This document shows positions 1 through 7,823 of a DNA stretch of 64,000 nucleotides, piece by piece; positions within the stretch are counted from its first letter, which is position 1; every line of letters begins with the position of its first letter. Origin of the DNA: CAKUFA01 sp963646285 (lineage in GTDB: Bacteria; Bacillota; Clostridia; Christensenellales; Aristaeellaceae); the NCBI GenBank assembly GCA_963646285.1, contig CAVIWF010000006.1, forward strand, positions 1 to 64,000, written 5' to 3'. Made by a program: the position numbers and the translations under genes. The notes beneath the pieces are model-generated. The model was not told where the DNA came from and searched no databases. It saw nothing but the letters and a program-made list of their open reading frames with translations.

Positions 1-4
1 CTTT

Positions 5-24
5 CTGGGATTTTTCCCAGTTTT
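5..24 (+). terminator. Terminator of an upstream gene outside the window
   Basis: A perfect 6-bp stem (CTGGGA/TCCCAG) with a TTTT loop is followed by TTTT. It reads as a short intrinsic terminator for a plus-strand gene left of the window. Between here and the SRP RNA promoter the DNA is AT-rich; it holds an imperfect inverted repeat (51-60 with 89-99, one bulge) and no gene that I can see. Confidence 0.55.
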
Positions 25-136
25 AGTTCAACCACATTTCTTGTCTCATTGTAAATCCCATTCCTAATTCCCACTGTGGAACTTACTTTGGGAATTTACT
101 TGAATGTTCTTTCCGCAGAAGACTGCTAAAAAAAGC

Positions 137-165
137 TTGCTTTTTCCCATCACATAAGCTATACT
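137..165 (+). promoter_or_regulatory. Sigma-A promoter of the SRP RNA
   Basis: The -35 is TTGCTT (137-142), the spacer is 17 bp, and the -10 is TATACT (160-165). Transcription would start near 172, just upstream of the SRP RNA body. Confidence 0.75.
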
Positions 166-189
166 TGTAGAGCCGTATTCGCGATGAAG

Positions 190-285
190 ATTGGGTCCTG
201 TGCGATCCGTCTGCGTGAACCCTGTCAGGTCCTGCCGGAAGCAGCAGTAAGCGTTTGCCGGATGTGCTGCAGGTTCGCCCGGTCT
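190..285 (+). ncRNA. ffs: Signal recognition particle RNA, small bacterial type (4.5S-like)
   Basis: This is the RNA core of the signal recognition particle; it binds Ffh and directs ribosomes making membrane proteins to FtsY. The conserved domain IV is visible: CAGGTCC (226-232), a CTGC/GCAG stem capped by a GGAA-containing loop, then the AGCAG side of the asymmetric loop and TAAGCG. The outer arms pair (ATCCG 205-209 with CGGAT 259-263; CCTG 197-200 with CAGG 270-273). The length, about 95 nt, fits the hairpin-only form and not the long Bacillus form with an Alu domain. Exact ends are approximate. Its protein partner ffh lies about 17 kb away in the same window. Confidence 0.88.
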
Positions 286-303
286 GAGCGGGTGCGGTTT
301 TTT
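278..303 (+). terminator. Intrinsic terminator of the SRP RNA
   Basis: CCCG/CGGG stem (278-281 with 289-292), a few further pairs, then a six-T run at 298-303. The 3' arm of the SRP RNA overlaps the stem. Confidence 0.7.
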
Positions 304-335
304 GTTTGCTTATTTTTACCGTGCATTCTTTTTCC

Positions 336-364
336 TTGCTTCCCTTAACGGTGTGTGGTATAAT
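336..364 (+). promoter_or_regulatory. Sigma-A promoter of the yicC-gmk-rpoZ-coaBC operon
   Basis: TTGCTT (336-341), 17-bp spacer, perfect TATAAT (359-364). The leader to the yicC start is only about 20 nt. Confidence 0.8.
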
Positions 365-389
365 TGTTGATCACCGGGGAGGTGCAATC

Positions 390-1262
390 ATGCGCAGTAT
401 GACAGGGTGTGGCCGCAGTCAGTTGTCCGATGGACGGACGGAAATGACACTGGAATTGAAATGCGTCAACCACCGTTTTCTGGATGTGTCCTGCCGTCTG
501 CCCCGCTCCATTTCCTTCTTGGAGGAAACATTGCGCAAGGGCATTGCCGAGGAACTGAAGCGTGGTCATGTGGACGTTTTTCTGGCGGTCAAGTCCGTGC
601 AGGAAAGTGACAAGCAGGTCACCGTAAACGAGGGGCTTGCCAAGGCCTACGCTGCCGCCGGAGAAAAGCTCGTCGCTTTGACCGACTGCCGGAACGATCT
701 GTCCCTTTCCCAGCTGATGACCTTGGAAGGCGTGCTGGACGTGGGCGAAGAGGCACCGGATGAGGAGGCATTGACTGCACTGTGCCGTCAGGTAACGGCT
801 CAGGCAGTGGCCCAGGTGGTGGCCATGCGCGAACGGGAAGGCGCTGCCCTTCAGGCGGACCTTTCGGCCCATTTATCCGCCGCAGCGGCACTTCGGGAAA
901 AAATCCTTGCCCGTGCACCTCAGGTGCCTGAGGAATACCGGCAGCGGCTGCAGGAGCGGCTGAATAAGCTCCCCATTGAGCCGGTGGATCCGGCACGGTT
1001 GGCCCAGGAGGTTGCGCTGCTGGCCGATCGCTGTGCCATTGACGAGGAACTGTCCCGGCTGGAGAGCCATATTCACCAGCTTCACGGATACCTGGGCCGC
1101 AGCGGGGAAATCGGCAAAAAGATGGATTTCCTGATTCAGGAAATGAACCGAGAAGCCAACACCATCGGTTCCAAGGCCAATGATGCCACCATTGCCCAGC
1201 TGGTTGTGGATCTGAAGAGCGAAATCGAAAAGCTTCGTGAACAGATTCAGAATGTAGAGTAA
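390..1262 (+). CDS. yicC: YicC/YloC family endoribonuclease
   Basis: A 290-residue cytoplasmic protein of the YicC/YloC family, which is known for endoribonuclease activity in RNA turnover. The N-terminal YicC domain opens with MRSMTGCGR and contains the family stretch ELKCVNHRFLDV (about residues 26-37). The C-terminal DUF1732-type domain carries KMDFLIQEMNREANTIGSK (about 250-268), the strongest family signature. The start at 390 is chosen because GGGGAGG lies just upstream; the open frame runs further up but overlaps the promoter. It is first in an operon with gmk, rpoZ and coaBC. The remA (DUF370) gene often found between yicC and gmk in Firmicutes is absent: only 56 nt separate them. Confidence 0.95.
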   Translation: MRSMTGCGRSQLSDGRTEMTLELKCVNHRFLDVSCRLPRSISFLEETLRKGIAEELKRGHVDVFLAVKSVQESDKQVTVNEGLAKAYAAAGEKLVALTDCRNDLSLSQLMTLEGVLDVGEEAPDEEALTALCRQVTAQAVAQVVAMREREGAALQADLSAHLSAAAALREKILARAPQVPEEYRQRLQERLNKLPIEPVDPARLAQEVALLADRCAIDEELSRLESHIHQLHGYLGRSGEIGKKMDFLIQEMNREANTIGSKANDATIAQLVVDLKSEIEKLREQIQNVE

Positions 1263-1318
1263 GGGCATCCAGGGCGGTTCGCCGAACAAGGCAAGGATAC
1301 ATTAGAGGAGGACAAGGC

Positions 1319-1921
1319 ATGAGAGAAACACGCAAGGGAATGCTGATGGTGATCTCCGGGCCTTCCGGCACAGGAAAGGGAACACTGGCAGCCCGACTGT
1401 TGCAGGAAGATCCCAGCTTTACGTTTTCGGTAAGTGTAACCACCAGAGCACGGCGCTCCAACGAGATTGACGATGTACACTATCACTTCATATCCGAAGA
1501 AGAGTATGATCGTCTGCTGGCGGAGGATGCCTTTCTGGAACATGCCACCGTGCATGGGCACCGGTACGGAACGTTAAAGAGTGAGGTTTACGAGCGGATC
1601 GAGCGTGGACAGAACGTGCTGCTGGATATTGACCCCCAGGGTGCACGGAACGTAATGGCACAGGAACCCACCTGTGTAAGCGTGTTCATCCTCCCGCCCA
1701 GTTACGAAACACTGCGTGTCCGCCTCCACACCCGCAACACGGATGACCCGGTGGAAATCGAGCGTCGGCTGCGGAATGCCCACGGTGAATTGGAGCAGGT
1801 GAACCGCTACCAGTACGCTGTGGTCAATGATGATCTTGACCTGGCCTATGCCCAGCTGCTTGCCATTGCCCGGGCAGAAAAGCAGCGCACCATTCGTTAT
1901 TTCCCGGTGGTGGAGGATTAA
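1319..1921 (+). CDS. gmk: Guanylate kinase
   Basis: Phosphorylates GMP (and dGMP) to GDP with ATP in purine nucleotide metabolism and salvage; cytoplasmic. It has 200 residues, the usual length. The P-loop GPSGTGKG is at residues 14-21, followed by the GMP-binding stretch SVTTRARR and the family motif DVHYHF (about 53-58). Then come LLDIDPQGA (about 101-109) and the lid region with ERRLRNA. AGAGGAGGA sits 7-15 nt before the ATG. Second gene of the yicC operon. Confidence 0.97.
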   Translation: MRETRKGMLMVISGPSGTGKGTLAARLLQEDPSFTFSVSVTTRARRSNEIDDVHYHFISEEEYDRLLAEDAFLEHATVHGHRYGTLKSEVYERIERGQNVLLDIDPQGARNVMAQEPTCVSVFILPPSYETLRVRLHTRNTDDPVEIERRLRNAHGELEQVNRYQYAVVNDDLDLAYAQLLAIARAEKQRTIRYFPVVED

Positions 1922-1969
1922 CCCCCTCCCCCGCCGTATGACCCCATTGATAAAAGGAGGAAATCACTC

Positions 1970-2194
1970 ATGTCTATTGTTGATCCTTGCGTTCTGGAGC
2001 TGCTGAAGCACGCTGATTCCCGTTACACCCTGGTGGTGGAGGCTTCCAAGCGTGGCCGGCAGATCGTTGGCGGCAGCCAGCCCTACTTTGATGCCAAGGA
2101 AATGAAGCCCCTGAAGGTGGCTGTGGAAGAAATCAATCGTGACCTGATCACGTACGACCGTCCTGTAGATGAAGAGGAGCAGGTTGAAGCATGA
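1970..2194 (+). CDS. rpoZ: RNA polymerase omega subunit
   Basis: Small subunit (74 residues) that helps assemble RNA polymerase by clamping the beta-prime subunit. It starts MSIVDPCVLELLKHADSRY, matching the short Firmicutes omega form, and contains the conserved core VEASKRGRQI (about 24-33) and KPLKVAVEEI (about 47-56). The stop overlaps the start of coaBC by 4 nt (ATGA), so the two are translationally coupled. Confidence 0.95.
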   Translation: MSIVDPCVLELLKHADSRYTLVVEASKRGRQIVGGSQPYFDAKEMKPLKVAVEEINRDLITYDRPVDEEEQVEA

Positions 2195-3402
2195 GCCTTC
2201 ATGGCAGGGAAGTTGTTCTGGGCGTAACCGGCGGCATTGCCGTGTACAAGAGCGTGGAGCTTGTTTCCCGGCTGGTTAAGGCAGGGGCAAATGTCCATGT
2301 GATTATGACGAAAAACGCCACGGAATTTGTCACGCCCATGACCTTCGAAACCATGAGCCGCAATCCGGTGGTGGTGGATACCTTTGTCCGGCCTGAAAAA
2401 TGGGAAGTGGAGCACATTGCGCTGGCTCATCGGGCAGAGGTTTTCGTGATCGCTCCGGCCACAGCCAACGTAATGGCCAAAATGGCTGTGGGCATTGCGG
2501 ATGATATGCTGACCACCACAGTGCTGGCCACCAAGGCACCTGTGCTGCTGGCTCCTGCTATGAATACCGGCATGTGGACAGCCGCCCCCACCCAAGCGAA
2601 CGTTGCTACCCTTGCAAACAGGGGCGTGCACTTCATTGGGCCTGCAGGCGGCCGTTTGGCATGCGGCGATGTTGGTGCCGGGCGCATGAGCGAGCCGGAA
2701 GAGATTGTGTCTGCCATTGATGCGCTGCTGAATCCCCTGCAAGATTTTGCCGGGTTGAGGGTGCTGGTAACAGCCGGTGCCACCCGGGAACGTTTGGATC
2801 CTGTCCGCTACCTGACCAATGATTCTTCCGGCAAAATGGGCTTTGCCCTGGCGGAAGCCGCTGCCAAGCGGGGTGCGGAAGTTACGCTGGTATGTGGCGC
2901 TGTAACGGCGACCGTTCCGGCTGGCATTCCCATGGTGCAGGTGGAATCCACACAGGATCTTTACGAGGCGGTAACCCAGCGTGCTCCCCAAATGGATGTG
3001 GTGATTCAGGCTGCCGCCCCGGCAGATTACCGTTTTGAGCAGACCTGGCCCCAAAAGCTGAAAAAAGCTGACGGCGAACCCCTGACCCTGACCCTTGTAG
3101 AAAACCCAGATATTGCAGCTGCTGTCGGTCAATTGAAGCATCCCGGTCAGATTCTGGTAGGCTTTGCTGCCGAGACCCAGAACCTGCTGGAGAATGCCCA
3201 GAAGAAGCTTGTGAAAAAACATCTGGACTTGATTGTTGCCAATGATGTGTCCCAGCCCGGTGCAGGGTTCAATGTGGATACCAACATTGCCACCCTGATC
3301 ACTTCCAGCGGTGCAACGGCCTATCCCCTGCGCACCAAGCGTCAGCTGGCAGAGGATATTCTGGATACAGTCACCAAGCTCCGGGATGCCCAGTCAACTT
3401 GA
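2191..3402 (+). CDS. coaBC: Bifunctional phosphopantothenoylcysteine decarboxylase / phosphopantothenate-cysteine ligase
   Basis: Carries out two consecutive steps of coenzyme A synthesis: cysteine addition to 4'-phosphopantothenate (CoaB, C-terminal half) and decarboxylation to 4'-phosphopantetheine (CoaC, N-terminal flavin half). The CoaC half has the GVTGGIAVYK loop (about 10-19), the catalytic-His region HIALAHRAE, PAMN and the cysteine of RLACGDVGAGRM. The CoaB half has TAGATRE, NDSSGKMG (about 210-217) and the KKADGE loop. It has 403 residues, normal for the fusion. Last gene of the operon; a terminator follows at once. The priA gene often next in this order is not here. Confidence 0.96.
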   Translation: MSLHGREVVLGVTGGIAVYKSVELVSRLVKAGANVHVIMTKNATEFVTPMTFETMSRNPVVVDTFVRPEKWEVEHIALAHRAEVFVIAPATANVMAKMAVGIADDMLTTTVLATKAPVLLAPAMNTGMWTAAPTQANVATLANRGVHFIGPAGGRLACGDVGAGRMSEPEEIVSAIDALLNPLQDFAGLRVLVTAGATRERLDPVRYLTNDSSGKMGFALAEAAAKRGAEVTLVCGAVTATVPAGIPMVQVESTQDLYEAVTQRAPQMDVVIQAAAPADYRFEQTWPQKLKKADGEPLTLTLVENPDIAAAVGQLKHPGQILVGFAAETQNLLENAQKKLVKKHLDLIVANDVSQPGAGFNVDTNIATLITSSGATAYPLRTKRQLAEDILDTVTKLRDAQST

Positions 3403-3420
3403 TTGCTTCCACGCATACAC

Positions 3421-3463
3421 AAAAGGCATGTTTTACGATGATGATTCGCAAAACATGCCTTTT
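3421..3463. terminator. Bidirectional terminator between coaBC and the P-type ATPase gene
   Basis: A perfect 14-bp inverted repeat (AAAAGGCATGTTTT, 3421-3434 and 3450-3463) has A and T tracts at both ends, so it can end the plus-strand coaBC operon and the minus-strand ATPase gene. Confidence 0.85.
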
Positions 3464-3478
3464 GATTTTCTGTCAATT

Positions 3479-5719
3479 TCAGTTTCTCATTGCCCGTGTT
3501 GCGTTCAAAATCGCCAGTACGCACACGCCTACATCGGCGAAGACAGCCAGCCACATATTCGCAATGCCCAATGCGCCCAGCAGAAGCACCACAGCCTTCA
3601 CCGCCAAGGCGAAGATGATGTTCTGATAAGCGATCCTGGTGGTCTTCCGAGCGATTCGCACGCCCACGGCCAGCTTCTGGGGATCATCATCCATCAGCAC
3701 CACGTCTGCTGCCTCAATGGCCGCATCAGAACCCAAGGCACCCATGGCAATGCCCAAGTCAGCCCGTGCCAGCACAGGCGCATCATTGATCCCATCACCA
3801 ACGAAGGCCAAGGTGCCTTCCGCCGTTTCCAGCAGTTTTTCTACCCAGGAAACCTTATCCTGAGGCAGCAGTTCTGCATGGACTTCCGTCAGGGACAGGC
3901 GTGCAGCGATGTCCTCGCCCACTGCCTTCCGGTCACCAGTCAGCATCACCAGGCGGCGGGCACCCAGCTCTTTCAAGTCCTTGATAGCATCAGGTGCCGT
4001 TTCCTTCACCACGTCGGAAATCACGATGTGCCCCATGTACACGCCATCCTGGGCTACGTGGACAATGGTTCCCTGCTTCTCGCAAGGCTTCCACTGGATG
4101 TTCATCTGCGCCATCAGCTTATCATTGCCTGCGTACACGGTATGACCGTCCACCACAGCCTTGATGCCGTGGCCTGCCACTTCTTCCACCCGGCTCACCC
4201 GGCTGGAGTCAAGGGCCCTGTTCCAGGCAGTTTTCAGGGACTTGGAAATGGGATGATCGGAATACACTTCTGCAAGTGCTGCCACCTCCAGCAAGGTATC
4301 CTCGCTGACCTTTTCAGGATGAATGGCAGTGACGGTGAAAACGCCCTTGGTCAGCGTACCGGTTTTGTCAAAGACTACCGTATCCAGCTTGGCCAGCAGT
4401 TCCATGTAGTTAGCGCCCTTCACCAGCACGCCCTGCTTGGAGGCACCGCCAATGCCGCTGAAGAAGGTCAGAGGCACAGAAATTACCAAAGCGCAGGGGC
4501 AGGAGATAACCAGGAAGGTAAGTGCACGGTGGAGCCACTGCACCCAGTTGCCGTCAATCAGGGAAGGAATAACCGCCAGCAGCAGGGCTGCACCGCACAC
4601 CGCCGGGGTATACACACGAGCGAACCGGGTAATGAAACGCTCCGTCTTTGCCTTGTTTTCTCCGGAGGATTCCACCAGATCCAGAATGCGGCTGACGGCA
4701 GATTCCCCATAGCTGTTGGTCACACGCACCGTCAGCAGGCCGGACAGATTGACGCAGCCGCTGATCACGCTGTCCCCCTCCCCCACATCCCGAGGCAGGG
4801 ATTCGCCGGTCAGTGCCGTTGTGTTCAGGCTGCTGGTGCCAGAAATCACCACGCCATCCAGAGGCACACGCTCGCCGGGATGGATGCGAATCGTATCGCC
4901 CACACCCACTTCCTCCGGGGAAACCTTCCTTTCCTTGCCATCTTTCACCAGAATGGCATACTCGGGGCGAATATCCATAAGGGCGGAAATCGACGTCCGG
5001 CTCTTGTCCACAGCTCGATCCTGAAACCATTCGCCAACCTGATAGAAGGCCATAACCGCAACGCCTTCGGCAAATTCACCGATGCACATTGCGCCGATGG
5101 AAGCCACTGCCATCAGGAAGTTTTCATCAAAAATCTGACCATGGGAGATATTCCGCAGTGCACGCAGCACCACATCATAACCGGCAACCAAATAGCCGAT
5201 GATAAACAGCACAATGCTCAGCCACCCACTGGTGAAGGAGCCGCTGATAAGCAAAGCCACCGCCACTGCCGCACGAATGAGAATGACCTTGCCGTCTTCT
5301 TCCTCTTCATGCTCCTCCACATGCTCATGAACATGATGATGCTTGTGATCGTGACCGCAATGGCAATGGTCGTGATCATGGTCGTCGTCGTCATCATCAT
5401 CGTCATCATCGTGATGATGGTGATCGTGACCACAGCAGCAGCCATCCTCGTGATGGTCATGGTCGTGATGGTGATGCTCCCCTGCTTTGCTCTTGCTGCC
5501 GTCGGTGATAATCCGGCAATCCGGCTCCACCTTCTTGCCGCAGGCCACCACCTGAGACAGCACCTCGTTGTAAATCTCATCGGGTGCTTCCAGGGTTAAC
5601 GTCTGGTGAAAGAAGTCCACACGTACCTTCGTCACGCCGGGAAGCTTTGCCATGGCATCTTCCATCTTCGCAGCGCAGTTGGCACAGTCCAAATCTTCCA
5701 AGGGCCAGGATTTCTTCAT
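3479..5719 (-). CDS. Heavy-metal P1B-type ATPase (Zn/Cd/Pb class) with a His/Asp-rich arm
   Basis: ATP-driven efflux pump for soft divalent metals in the cytoplasmic membrane (CadA/ZntA class). It has 746 residues from the start chosen here. The first part is a heavy-metal-associated domain with LDCANC (CxxC at 12/15). Residues about 81-140 are an extraordinary His/Asp/Glu/Cys-rich arm, including a run of ten Asp. The membrane ATPase core follows, with CPC in ISCPCALVIS, DKTGTLT and GDGINDAP. CPC and the soft-metal HMA domain point to Zn/Cd/Pb, not Cu. The start MKKSW is preferred because GGAGG lies upstream; a longer frame would run back through the operator. The operator next to the promoter predicts metal-induced expression. 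Confidence 0.93.
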   Translation of the reverse strand: MKKSWPLEDLDCANCAAKMEDAMAKLPGVTKVRVDFFHQTLTLEAPDEIYNEVLSQVVACGKKVEPDCRIITDGSKSKAGEHHHHDHDHHEDGCCCGHDHHHHDDDDDDDDDDHDHDHCHCGHDHKHHHVHEHVEEHEEEEDGKVILIRAAVAVALLISGSFTSGWLSIVLFIIGYLVAGYDVVLRALRNISHGQIFDENFLMAVASIGAMCIGEFAEGVAVMAFYQVGEWFQDRAVDKSRTSISALMDIRPEYAILVKDGKERKVSPEEVGVGDTIRIHPGERVPLDGVVISGTSSLNTTALTGESLPRDVGEGDSVISGCVNLSGLLTVRVTNSYGESAVSRILDLVESSGENKAKTERFITRFARVYTPAVCGAALLLAVIPSLIDGNWVQWLHRALTFLVISCPCALVISVPLTFFSGIGGASKQGVLVKGANYMELLAKLDTVVFDKTGTLTKGVFTVTAIHPEKVSEDTLLEVAALAEVYSDHPISKSLKTAWNRALDSSRVSRVEEVAGHGIKAVVDGHTVYAGNDKLMAQMNIQWKPCEKQGTIVHVAQDGVYMGHIVISDVVKETAPDAIKDLKELGARRLVMLTGDRKAVGEDIAARLSLTEVHAELLPQDKVSWVEKLLETAEGTLAFVGDGINDAPVLARADLGIAMGALGSDAAIEAADVVLMDDDPQKLAVGVRIARKTTRIAYQNIIFALAVKAVVLLLGALGIANMWLAVFADVGVCVLAILNATRAMRN

Positions 5720-5734
5720 GAGATCCAACCTCCA

Positions 5735-5760
5735 AACATTTGAGCATTTGTTCATATGTT
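5735..5760 (-). promoter_or_regulatory. ArsR/SmtB-family operator (12-2-12 inverted repeat)
   Basis: Two 12-bp half-sites separated by 2 bp match at 10 of 12 positions; on the minus strand they read AACATATGAACA and TGCTCAAATGTT. This is the classical shape of CadC/SmtB/CzrA operators, with TGAACA-type halves. It lies over the predicted transcription start, between the -10 and the ATPase ribosome binding site, where a bound repressor would block initiation. No ArsR gene is in the window. Confidence 0.82.
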
Positions 5761-5788
5761 ATTATACACCTTTTCATGGGCCTGTCAA
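5761..5788 (-). promoter_or_regulatory. Sigma-A promoter of the heavy-metal ATPase
   Basis: On the minus strand, a consensus TTGACA (5783-5788), a 16-bp spacer and a consensus TATAAT (5761-5766). A fully consensus core with an overlapping operator fits a tightly repressed, strongly inducible gene. Confidence 0.85.
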
Positions 5789-5821
5789 TCACCTTCTGCA
5801 GTTTTCTCAATCTTTTTGCAG

Positions 5822-5853
5822 AAAAAAACCCGAACAGGAATTATCCTGTCCGG
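5822..5853 (-). terminator. Intrinsic terminator downstream of the small exported protein gene
   Basis: On the minus strand, a 10-bp stem (CCGGACAGGA/TCCTGTTCGG, one mismatch) is followed by seven T. It ends the two-gene minus-strand unit 6963-5874. Confidence 0.85.
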
Positions 5854-5873
5854 TGCAATGGGGTCATGAACTT

Positions 5874-6308
5874 TTACTGCGCTGCAACGGTCATGAGCTT
5901 CACTGTAATGTTGCTCATGACGTAGGTGTAGTAAGCAAGGTCGCCGTTGCTCATTTCACCTTCCTCTTCCTCCAGGTTGCTCAGGGCAGTCATGGTTTCC
6001 GCATACTGGGTCATGAAGGAAGCGTACTTCATCATGTCCGTCGGGTTTTGCATGAAGGCAATGTACTCGTCAAAGAAGGCTTCGTACTCGTCCAGCACCT
6101 GCTTGAACTTGACGTGCACCTCCACCTTGGTGCCGTTGATGTCTGCCATCACCGTATCCCCGGTGAAGTATTCCCCGTCTGTTTCTGTCGTTTCCGACTG
6201 ACCGCCGCCAAAGATACCGCCGAGGAAATCTCCCAGTCCATCTGCTGAAGCCGGGACAGTCATAGCCAACATCATCAGCGCACATACCAACGCAAGCACT
6301 TTCTTCAT
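5874..6308 (-). CDS. Small exported protein of unknown function (DUF6591-like)
   Basis: 144 residues. A Sec signal peptide (MKKVLALVCALMMLAMTVPASA, cut likely after ASA) is followed by a Gly-rich linker and an acidic, Tyr/Met-rich helical region around FKQVLDEYEAFFDEYIAFM (about 68-86), then DMMKYASFMTQYAETM. The pattern of a DEYEAF-type helix followed by a Y-A-T-M helix resembles the DUF6591 family as I remember it; that assignment is tentative. GGAGG lies 9 nt upstream, inside the end of the membrane-protein gene before it; the two open frames are 1 nt apart and surely co-transcribed. Function unknown. Confidence 0.8.
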   Translation of the reverse strand: MKKVLALVCALMMLAMTVPASADGLGDFLGGIFGGGQSETTETDGEYFTGDTVMADINGTKVEVHVKFKQVLDEYEAFFDEYIAFMQNPTDMMKYASFMTQYAETMTALSNLEEEEGEMSNGDLAYYTYVMSNITVKLMTVAAQ

Positions 6309-6309
6309 T

Positions 6310-6963
6310 TCAAGCTACCTCCTTGATTTCTTTCTTGACCCCCAGCAGGTCAAAGAACATACCGAACCCGTAAATCACCTCTGCCGCTACCGGCAAGGTT
6401 GTCAGCACGCCACGAATTTCCCTGAAAGAAGCCGTGGTGTACCCTGCCCCGTACGCCTTGATAATGGTGCTGATTTGGGTTGCACCGGAAGCGTTGGCAA
6501 GCATGGCCAGCAGGGAAGCAATGGCTGCAATGATCGCCAGCGGACGATTGCTCAGCAGAATCGCAAGCATGGCCAGCACCGGCGCTACAAAGTCTGCCAG
6601 CAGGGTGGTCAGGTTATCGCCCCCTGGTGCCCCTTGGAAAACGAGCACTGCCGTATCCTTGTACACGTACACCAGCCAGGCCGCCACCAGCAAGGCACTG
6701 GTAACCATGCCAGCCATTTTCCCCCTGGCCTGGGCAGAAAACATTTCTACAAAAAATAAGGGCATGGCAGCCGAGCCCAGCAGCATGACTTCCGCCATGA
6801 GCAGCTGATTGGACATGTTGAGGGTTTCCCACACATCGGTAGTGGATGTGGCAATGGTGCCAAGCCCTACAAAAATGCACGCCACGAATCCCAGCCACGC
6901 CAGAAAGGATACCACCAGCAGAATGTTCCCGATCTTGGTCAGTTTGCCCAGCTTCTTTTTCAC
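6310..6963 (-). CDS. Polytopic membrane protein, unknown function
   Basis: 217 residues with about six hydrophobic helices (roughly 12-36, 53-75, 84-102, 118-134, 138-158 and 190-206) and a Lys-rich N-terminus (MKKKLGKLTKIG), suggesting a cytoplasmic start. I do not recognise the family. The start is GTG, with GGGAGG 9 nt upstream; there is no ATG until well into the second helix. It is followed directly by the small exported protein gene, so the pair may work together at the envelope. Confidence 0.75.
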   Translation of the reverse strand: MKKKLGKLTKIGNILLVVSFLAWLGFVACIFVGLGTIATSTTDVWETLNMSNQLLMAEVMLLGSAAMPLFFVEMFSAQARGKMAGMVTSALLVAAWLVYVYKDTAVLVFQGAPGGDNLTTLLADFVAPVLAMLAILLSNRPLAIIAAIASLLAMLANASGATQISTIIKAYGAGYTTASFREIRGVLTTLPVAAEVIYGFGMFFDLLGVKKEIKEVA

Positions 6964-7087
6964 AGGTAAACGCCTCCCAGTTTTCCATCGGCTGGATGAA
7001 CAGCCTTTGGAGATTCCCTTTATGCTCCTATAATAAGATCATTCATTCTCCTTTTTGTCTATCTTCGTATTCTTTTTGTCGTTCCCC

Positions 7088-7116
7088 TTGACATTTTTGT
7101 CAAATGACTTCATACT
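7088..7116 (+). promoter_or_regulatory. Promoter of the amino acid ABC operon, with a palindrome over the -35
   Basis: Consensus TTGACA (7088-7093), 17-bp spacer, CATACT (7111-7116). The -35 is also the left arm of a perfect palindrome (TTGACA TTTT TGTCAA, 7088-7103) that could be a repressor site. Confidence 0.65.
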
Positions 7117-7147
7117 CCTATCGTACCGATGCGAAAGAGGGTTTGCT

Positions 7148-7819
7148 ATGAGCGAAAAGGTGTTCAACCTGCTGGTGGATTCTTTCGGAAAGATTCTGCT
7201 GCCTGGGTTGACCATGACCATTCCATTAACGATTCTTTCCTTTACCTTTGCCATGGTGATTGCCATTGCCGTTGCCCTGGTGCAGTATGCCAAGGTGCCG
7301 GTTTTGACCCCTCTGGCAAGGTTTTATATCTGGATCATCCGCGGTACGCCTCTGCTGGTGCAGCTGTTTGTGGTGTTTTACGGCCTGCCGGATGTGGGCA
7401 TCATTCTGGATCCCTTCCCGGCGGCAGTCATCGTGTTCTCGATCAACGAGGGTGCTTACTGTGCCGAGACCATGCGAGCCGCACTGGAAGCCGTGCCTGT
7501 AGGCCAGATTGAGGCAGGCTACTGTGTGGGCATGAGCTACATGCAGATCATGCGGCGAATCGTCCTGCCCCAGGCACTGCGGACTGCTTTCCCGCCCCTG
7601 TCCAACTCCCTGATTTCCATGGTGAAGGACACTTCCCTAGCCTCCAACATTACAGTGATGGAAATGTTCATGGCCACCCAGCGGATTGCCGCCAGAACCT
7701 ATGAAATGCTGCCCCTGTACTGTGAGGTCGGGCTGATTTATCTCCTGTTTTCCACCGTGCTGACACGGCTGCAGCGCATAGGAGAAAAGCGGCTGTCCGC
7801 CTATGGGCGAAAGGAGTGA
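7148..7819 (+). CDS. Amino acid ABC transporter, permease (HisM/GlnP family)
   Basis: Membrane-spanning subunit (223 residues) of a polar amino acid importer. It shows the family N-terminus with GLTMTIPLTILSF, the YIWIIRGTPLLVQLFVVFY segment (about 60-78) and the EAA loop that contacts the ATPase (EAGYCVGMSYMQIMRRIVLPQA, about 120-141). The ATG at 7148 follows AAAGAGGG. It is followed after 4 nt by the ATPase gene and then the binding protein gene, a complete one-permease importer. Confidence 0.95.
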   Translation: MSEKVFNLLVDSFGKILLPGLTMTIPLTILSFTFAMVIAIAVALVQYAKVPVLTPLARFYIWIIRGTPLLVQLFVVFYGLPDVGIILDPFPAAVIVFSINEGAYCAETMRAALEAVPVGQIEAGYCVGMSYMQIMRRIVLPQALRTAFPPLSNSLISMVKDTSLASNITVMEMFMATQRIAARTYEMLPLYCEVGLIYLLFSTVLTRLQRIGEKRLSAYGRKE

Positions 7820-7823
7820 GTCC

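Noticed and set aside
3311..5599. Very long open frame on the plus strand opposite the metal ATPase gene
   Set aside because: It is a shadow of the GC-rich coding strand: its translation is rich in His, Gln and Arg with no domain, whereas the minus frame has every P-type ATPase motif.
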